Assembly: GCA_039030555.1 (NCBI GenBank)
Contig: JBCCDY010000001.1
Coordinates: forward strand, 186,001 to 250,000
Reading direction: 5' to 3'
DNA from: JBCCDY01 sp039030555
GTDB lineage: Bacteria > Bacteroidota > Bacteroidia > Cytophagales > Cyclobacteriaceae
Length of the DNA stretch: 64,000 nucleotides
The position numbers and the translations under genes are program-made. Under the pieces are notes generated by a model, which saw only the letters and a list, made by a program, of their open reading frames with translations, made no database searches and had not been told where the DNA came from. Below, one piece after another: positions 59,370 to 64,000 of the stretch (its first letter is position 1; the number at the start of each line of letters is the position of its first letter).

Positions 59370-60810
59370 AAAAATTGTTAAGAAGATCCTTGATCTTTTA
59401 AGAATGGATAGGCTGATCGCAACGGCTGTCAGCTATTCTATGGCTTCATTACTGAAGAAAAATGTGTATTTGTTCAGGCAACTTGAAGATGCTTTTGTCA
59501 TTCAAAATACTAAAGATACGCTCGAAAAAATAGGCCATTCCGGCAATGGAATTATGCTAAATGGCAGAGTCTATATTTCTCATCCAAATATGGTCACCCT
59601 TGGGAAGAATATCCATATCGGGAATAATGCATACTTTTTCACATTAGGTGGGCTTACTATTGGCGATAATGCACATATTAGTAGAAATGTAACAATTTAT
59701 ACAGCAAATCATAAGTACGAAGGAAATGCTTTGCCCTATGATGAATCACACATTCAGAAACCAGTAGTAATTGAGCAAAATGTTTGGATAGGAATGAACG
59801 TCTCAATTATCCCTGGAATCAAAATTGGTGAAGGGTCTATAATCGGAATGGGATCAGTTATAACTAAAGATGTTTCTCCATATTCAATCATAGGGTCAAC
59901 CAATCAAAAGCTCATCAAAGAAAGAAACAAAGAGGATTATAATGTATTACTAAAATCTAAGTCTTTTGGTGGGGTAAATGGAGTTAGAATTAAGGAGGAA
60001 ACCCATGATGAATTAGGGTTTAACGGATACGAGTTGGGTACAAATCTTGTATTTGCAATAGGCACTGGAAGATGCGGCAGCATGGCACTTGCCAATCTTC
60101 TAAGTTCACACCCTGAAATTAATTTTAAACACGAGCCTAATGGTCAGCTGATCAAGTTATCTACTGATTATGAGCATAATCAAGTGACAAGAGATCAAGT
60201 TCTGGAGCGAATAAAAGCCGCATACGTGCATAGCTCAATAGCTAATACCAGGATTTATGGTGAATCGGATCAAAAATTATCTAACCTAATTGAAGTTTTA
60301 TATCAACTTTTTCCAAAAGCAAAGTTTATTTGGATGCTCAGAAATGCAAAATCTACTATTGAAAGCACCTATTCCAGAGGCTGGTTTGATGATTCCGAGT
60401 TTGGCATTGAGAGGAGAGTTGATCTATGTGTGAAAAAAGTGTATTCTTCTCACATTTATTCAGAAAACAGACTGAACGGTTTTAAAGCAGGTGCTTTTTC
60501 ATTTAAAGAATGGATGGAAATGTCGCCATTTGAAAGAAACTGCTGGTACTGGCGATATTGGAATGAGAAAATTCTTAATCAACTAAAAAATATACCTAAA
60601 AGGCAGTGGAGATTACAGAAATTGGAGTCTTTACATAGTGAAGGTATCGAATTGTTCGAATTTTTAGGGCTCAATAATAATCGTGAAATACAGATGAATG
60701 AAAAAATTAATCCTACCTTTTACCCAATGGTAACATTAGATAAGTGGGATTCCAGAAAAATTACTGAATACAAAAAATGGTGCAAGGATTTTAATGATCT
60801 ATACTACTAG
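59350..60810 (+). CDS. Fused hexapeptide-repeat acyltransferase / sulfotransferase
   Basis: A 486-residue bifunctional protein, the last gene of the exporter operon, starting inside wzt (20-base overlap). Residues about 60-190 form a left-handed beta helix (NGIMLNGRVYISHPN ... GDNAHISRNV ... IGMNVSIIPGIKIGEGSIIGMGSV), with a candidate catalytic His121 in TANHKYEG, as in CatB/maltose-type O-acyltransferases. Residues 235-486 form a sulfotransferase: phosphosulfate loop IGTGRCGSMALANLL (237-251), EPNG, and 3'-phosphate loop WMLRNAKSTIESTYSRGW (328-345). The lone gene has no internal stop or frameshift. It may acylate and sulfate the same residue or terminal sugar of the exported chain (inference). 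Confidence 0.85.
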   Translation: MIGQLIKKIVKKILDLLRMDRLIATAVSYSMASLLKKNVYLFRQLEDAFVIQNTKDTLEKIGHSGNGIMLNGRVYISHPNMVTLGKNIHIGNNAYFFTLGGLTIGDNAHISRNVTIYTANHKYEGNALPYDESHIQKPVVIEQNVWIGMNVSIIPGIKIGEGSIIGMGSVITKDVSPYSIIGSTNQKLIKERNKEDYNVLLKSKSFGGVNGVRIKEETHDELGFNGYELGTNLVFAIGTGRCGSMALANLLSSHPEINFKHEPNGQLIKLSTDYEHNQVTRDQVLERIKAAYVHSSIANTRIYGESDQKLSNLIEVLYQLFPKAKFIWMLRNAKSTIESTYSRGWFDDSEFGIERRVDLCVKKVYSSHIYSENRLNGFKAGAFSFKEWMEMSPFERNCWYWRYWNEKILNQLKNIPKRQWRLQKLESLHSEGIELFEFLGLNNNREIQMNEKINPTFYPMVTLDKWDSRKITEYKKWCKDFNDLYY

Positions 60811-60877
60811 TCAAAAAAAATCATCTTAATTGAACATTTTTAGCAATTTTTTGTATTATATCCATATAAGTGAGATA

Positions 60878-63800
60878 GTGAGGTCAAAAGCTAATTTATC
60901 ATTTCAATTATTAACCATTTTAGGTTTTTGCGCATTTAAGAATGTTCTGGCTCAGTGCCCTGTGATCGATTTCGATATTAACACAGAAGTATGCCTGAAT
61001 GAACAATTAGCTATAATTAATACTAGCTCCTCATCTGAAGCATTTGAGTGGGATTTTTGTGGCCAGGATGTCGATGGTACACCTGAAGTTGCTAATTTAT
61101 TTGGTTTAGGTGCTAATACAATTTTGGGTTTAGATTACGTCACCGCTAGCGCGAATCTTAATTATGCTTTCGTCACGAGCGCAGGCTCAAACGGTGGAGT
61201 ATTCAGAGTAGATTTTGAAGGTGAAATATCAGATGAAGGACAAGTGATACCATTAGAAATATCGGTCCCTACTCCGTCAGGTATTGTAATATTTGAAGAA
61301 GAAGGCGAATGGTACGGTGTTCTTGCCAGTACATCAGGTTCTATATATAGGATTTTATTTGAGGATGGATTGGAAGATGAATCCCCTGTGATAGAAGAAA
61401 TAACAGGTATAGCGAATATATCCGGTACAAGAGGTCTGGAGATATTAAGAGATGAAGGGGTTATTCATATTCTGGCAGCTGCAAACCGGGATCTTCAGAT
61501 TCTAAAGTTCACGGAAGGAATCAATTCGACTCCTGAAGAAGAAATTACTCGAATATCAGGAGCCAGCCTCTTAGATGAAATCTCAGTTTTTAATGATTGT
61601 GGAAATTGGTTTGCCCTGCTGACGGCATTTAGCGGTGGAACTTATCACCTTTCATTTCCATCTGGTTTTTTAGGTACGCCAACAGTAAATCAGATTTTCG
61701 GCGGTTCAAGCGGCGGCTCCTCATTGATTTTTTTTGAAGGTGATTATTACGGTTTTGTAACTGATACAGGCTCACCGGGATTAATAAGGCTGGATTTTGG
61801 CCCTGATCTTAGTAATATAAGTCCTGGTGTGAATAATTTGGGAAATCTTGGTGTGATTACGCGAACCATTGGAATGGAAGTGTTTCGAAACAATGGAGAT
61901 TTTGGTGGCATAGGTGTGAGTACGTCGGGTACATTATTTGAGATTGATTTTTCATCAATTTGCTTAATGTTTAGCACTGAGCCTGAACCAAAAGGTATAA
62001 GCTATACGATTCCTGGTGAATACACTGTCACGCTATATGGAAAAGGCTTGAATAGTACAGAAAGGAGTGTATCTAGATCAATCACCGTACGGAACCAACC
62101 TGTTCCCGATGTAGAAATAGTTATAAGTAACTCAAGGTGTATAAGCAGCTTAAATAGTTTTAGTGTAATAAATGAAAGTAATAATATCGATTCATATTCT
62201 TGGGATTTTAACTCAGATAATATAGAAGATAGCGACTTAGAAAACCCGGAATTTCAATTTTCAAATACCGGCGAATTTAGTATCCGCCTTGATGTAGAAG
62301 CCTCTAATGGCTGTCCAAATTTCATAACCGATACCATACAAATATTCGAAGAACCCATCGCAAATTTTTCAATTTCTGGAGCAACAAACTGCACAAACTC
62401 CCCAATAACTTTCAATAACGAGTCAGACATTTTCGGAGCAGATGAAATTGTAGAGTACGAATGGGATTTTAATGGAGAAGGGTCAAGTACAGAGGAGAAT
62501 ACAAGTTTCATTTTTACGACTCCCGGAATGAAAACTGTAAATCTTACTTCCTCAATTCCAGGCTGTGAATCTTTTTTCTCTCAATCTATAGAGATTCTTT
62601 CTGGGCCAGAGGTTTCATTTCTTGCTAACACAATTTGTCTCGGAGAAACCACCATCTTAACCAATAATACAAGCGGTGGAGGAATAACCGGATTTGAATG
62701 GGATTTTGGAAATGGAACTCAATCTACACTTGAAAACCCTACAATTACCTATCAATCTCCAGGTACCTTTAATGTAAAGCTTTCAGCAACCAATACCGAT
62801 GGCTGCATCACGACCGACTCTTTGCTCGTAATCGTTAATGATGTGCCATCTGTCGATTTTTCTTTTGACTTAGCTTGTGAAAATGCGGATGTTCAGTTTT
62901 TTGACGAAACGGAAGTGATCAATTCAAACATAGCTGATAGGCTTTGGACTTTTTCAGAAAATTCGGGCATCGCAAATACACAAACTTCTACTTTGGAAAA
63001 TCCGATTGTCAGATTCAATCAGACTGGTGTGTTTCCTGTGAAACTAGTAACCACATCCTCCTTTGGTTGTATTGACTCTACTTCAATAAGTGTAAACGTA
63101 TTCAACTCCCCGGATATCAATTTTGAGATTGAGAGTTTATGTTTAAATGACTCAACTACATTTATTGATCTGAGTACAATTGAGTCACCCGAGGTAGTTA
63201 CATCAAGGCTTTGGCAGGTTAACGGCTTATCCACTTCTGATTCTACTTTAAGAACACAAATTCAGGGTATCGGAGATTTTGAAGCCTCTTTAACGGTGAG
63301 TTCAAGTAATTTTTGTGTGGTCGACACCACTTTTCAGTTTTCAGTAGCTCCTCTTCCTATTCAGAATTTTATAGTTGATGACAACTGTAATAATGAAGCC
63401 ACAGAATTTATGGACCTCACAACAAGTGCATCTGATCCAGTAATTTCTAGAACCTGGGTTTTAGATGAATTCGGAATATCCAACGATTCAATCGTTGGAT
63501 TACAGTTTCCATCTTCAGGGGATTTCTCCATATCTCTACTTAGCGAAACCGAAAATGGTTGCGTAGAGGACAGCACATTTTCCATCACTGTTTTTGATGC
63601 ACCAGAAGCAGAATTTTCAGCACGAACCTTTACAGGTGGGCAACCTTTTATGATTGACTTTATCAATAATACCAGCAACGCAAACACTTATTTCTGGGAT
63701 TTTGATTTTGAAGGCCAAACAAGTGATGAGTTCGAGCCTAGCTTTACGTTTGAAGATCTTGGAAACTATGTGGTCCAGCTTGTCGCTTTAAACAATGAAA

Positions 63801-64000
63801 ATTGCTCGGATACCACATTCAATATTGTTTCCGTGGTTATTCCGATTCTGGAAATGGAATTGGCACTTGCAAACCCTGTTCCCGGAAGTAATGATGAACG
63901 CTTCATCCTAACTTTACGGAATAACGGATCTATATTATTAGATGAAATAGAGGTAACTGTTGAATTAAATAATGGCTTTACTTTTCGTGAGGTAGTAGAA
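60878..64000 (+). CDS. Very large exported protein with propeller-like region and PKD-like repeats, open at the right edge
   Basis: A frame free of stops covers 1041 codons from GTG 60878 to the window edge. GTG is chosen because it yields a signal peptide (RSKANLSFQLLTILG ... NVLAQ); TTG codons upstream at 60830 and 60851 are alternatives, and no ATG is near. Residues about 15-370 hold repeated beta units around short Gly-rich segments, like a propeller. From about 400 on, PKD-like repeats recur every 80-90 residues, with YSWDFN, YEWDFN, FEWDFG, LWTF, LWQV, TWVL and FWDFDF cores. The visible end (LEMELALANPVPGS ...) begins another Ig-like unit. The protein is expected to be T9SS cargo; its C-terminus is not visible. 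Confidence 0.85.
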   Translation, partial: MRSKANLSFQLLTILGFCAFKNVLAQCPVIDFDINTEVCLNEQLAIINTSSSSEAFEWDFCGQDVDGTPEVANLFGLGANTILGLDYVTASANLNYAFVTSAGSNGGVFRVDFEGEISDEGQVIPLEISVPTPSGIVIFEEEGEWYGVLASTSGSIYRILFEDGLEDESPVIEEITGIANISGTRGLEILRDEGVIHILAAANRDLQILKFTEGINSTPEEEITRISGASLLDEISVFNDCGNWFALLTAFSGGTYHLSFPSGFLGTPTVNQIFGGSSGGSSLIFFEGDYYGFVTDTGSPGLIRLDFGPDLSNISPGVNNLGNLGVITRTIGMEVFRNNGDFGGIGVSTSGTLFEIDFSSICLMFSTEPEPKGISYTIPGEYTVTLYGKGLNSTERSVSRSITVRNQPVPDVEIVISNSRCISSLNSFSVINESNNIDSYSWDFNSDNIEDSDLENPEFQFSNTGEFSIRLDVEASNGCPNFITDTIQIFEEPIANFSISGATNCTNSPITFNNESDIFGADEIVEYEWDFNGEGSSTEENTSFIFTTPGMKTVNLTSSIPGCESFFSQSIEILSGPEVSFLANTICLGETTILTNNTSGGGITGFEWDFGNGTQSTLENPTITYQSPGTFNVKLSATNTDGCITTDSLLVIVNDVPSVDFSFDLACENADVQFFDETEVINSNIADRLWTFSENSGIANTQTSTLENPIVRFNQTGVFPVKLVTTSSFGCIDSTSISVNVFNSPDINFEIESLCLNDSTTFIDLSTIESPEVVTSRLWQVNGLSTSDSTLRTQIQGIGDFEASLTVSSSNFCVVDTTFQFSVAPLPIQNFIVDDNCNNEATEFMDLTTSASDPVISRTWVLDEFGISNDSIVGLQFPSSGDFSISLLSETENGCVEDSTFSITVFDAPEAEFSARTFTGGQPFMIDFINNTSNANTYFWDFDFEGQTSDEFEPSFTFEDLGNYVVQLVALNNENCSDTTFNIVSVVIPILEMELALANPVPGSNDERFILTLRNNGSILLDEIEVTVELNNGFTFREVVE

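Noticed and set aside
61747..63687. Minus-strand frames of 71-108 codons across the right-edge gene
   Set aside because: The plus strand has a continuous 1041-codon frame with repeated PKD cores, so these are shadows of the truncated large gene.

Overview
The window comes from a Bacteroidota genome, most likely a marine Cytophagales relative (Roseivirga/Fulvivirga/Marivirga-like; the genus is a guess). The evidence is low GC by eye, few Shine-Dalgarno sites, Bacteroidota-type promoters (TTTG ... TAnnTTTG), a C-terminal type IX secretion (T9SS) sorting domain, paired DUF3857/transglutaminase exported proteins, LytS/LytTR signalling, a DUF2723 mannosyltransferase, and a large PKD-repeat cell-surface protein.

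Bases 1-39500 are mostly chromosomal housekeeping. In order: the edge of an AI-2E-type permease; an MscS-like membrane protein; an ECF sigma factor with a probable membrane anti-sigma partner; a DUF6249-like protein; two DUF3857 exported proteins, one with an intact transglutaminase triad and one without; glmM with a cysteine desulfurase; mazG; a CBS protein; a four-FAS1 lipoprotein; a LytS/LytTR two-component pair; AGCS and SSS sodium symporters; a small lipoprotein and a T9SS-sorted repeat protein; a TetR/SDR pair; a DUF3137 protein; an atypical Nramp transporter; Hsp20 and HtrA; an ALDH7-type dehydrogenase; a lone receiver; an NlpC/P60 lipoprotein; AsnB; Dps behind a DUF2723 (GT117) O-mannosyltransferase; a TPR protein; and a Uma2-fold protein. 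tRNA-Asn(GTT) and tRNA-Ala(GGC) lie here, and several genes end in clear intrinsic terminators.

Bases 40129-60810 form a 20-gene surface-polysaccharide locus. It holds ten glycosyltransferases (GT4, GT2, GT8 and divergent GT-A types), four methyltransferases, an AsnB-type amidotransferase, a sulfotransferase, a polytopic membrane protein, an ABC-2 exporter (Wzm plus Wzt with a C-terminal domain), and a last gene that fuses a hexapeptide-repeat acyltransferase to a sulfotransferase. The gene content predicts a methylated, amidated, sulfated and acylated glycan exported by the ABC route. Four islands of minus-strand genes interrupt the plus-strand genes, and each overlaps its convergent neighbour. 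One GT2 gene carries a G8 tract that could cause phase variation. No initiating sugar-phosphate transferase is present in the window.

From 60878 to the right edge runs a very large exported protein with an N-terminal propeller-like region and about seven PKD-like repeats. It is open at the window end and is probably a T9SS-type surface protein. No rRNA, CRISPR array, insertion sequence or prophage was seen, and no gene-free stretch exceeds 300 bases.
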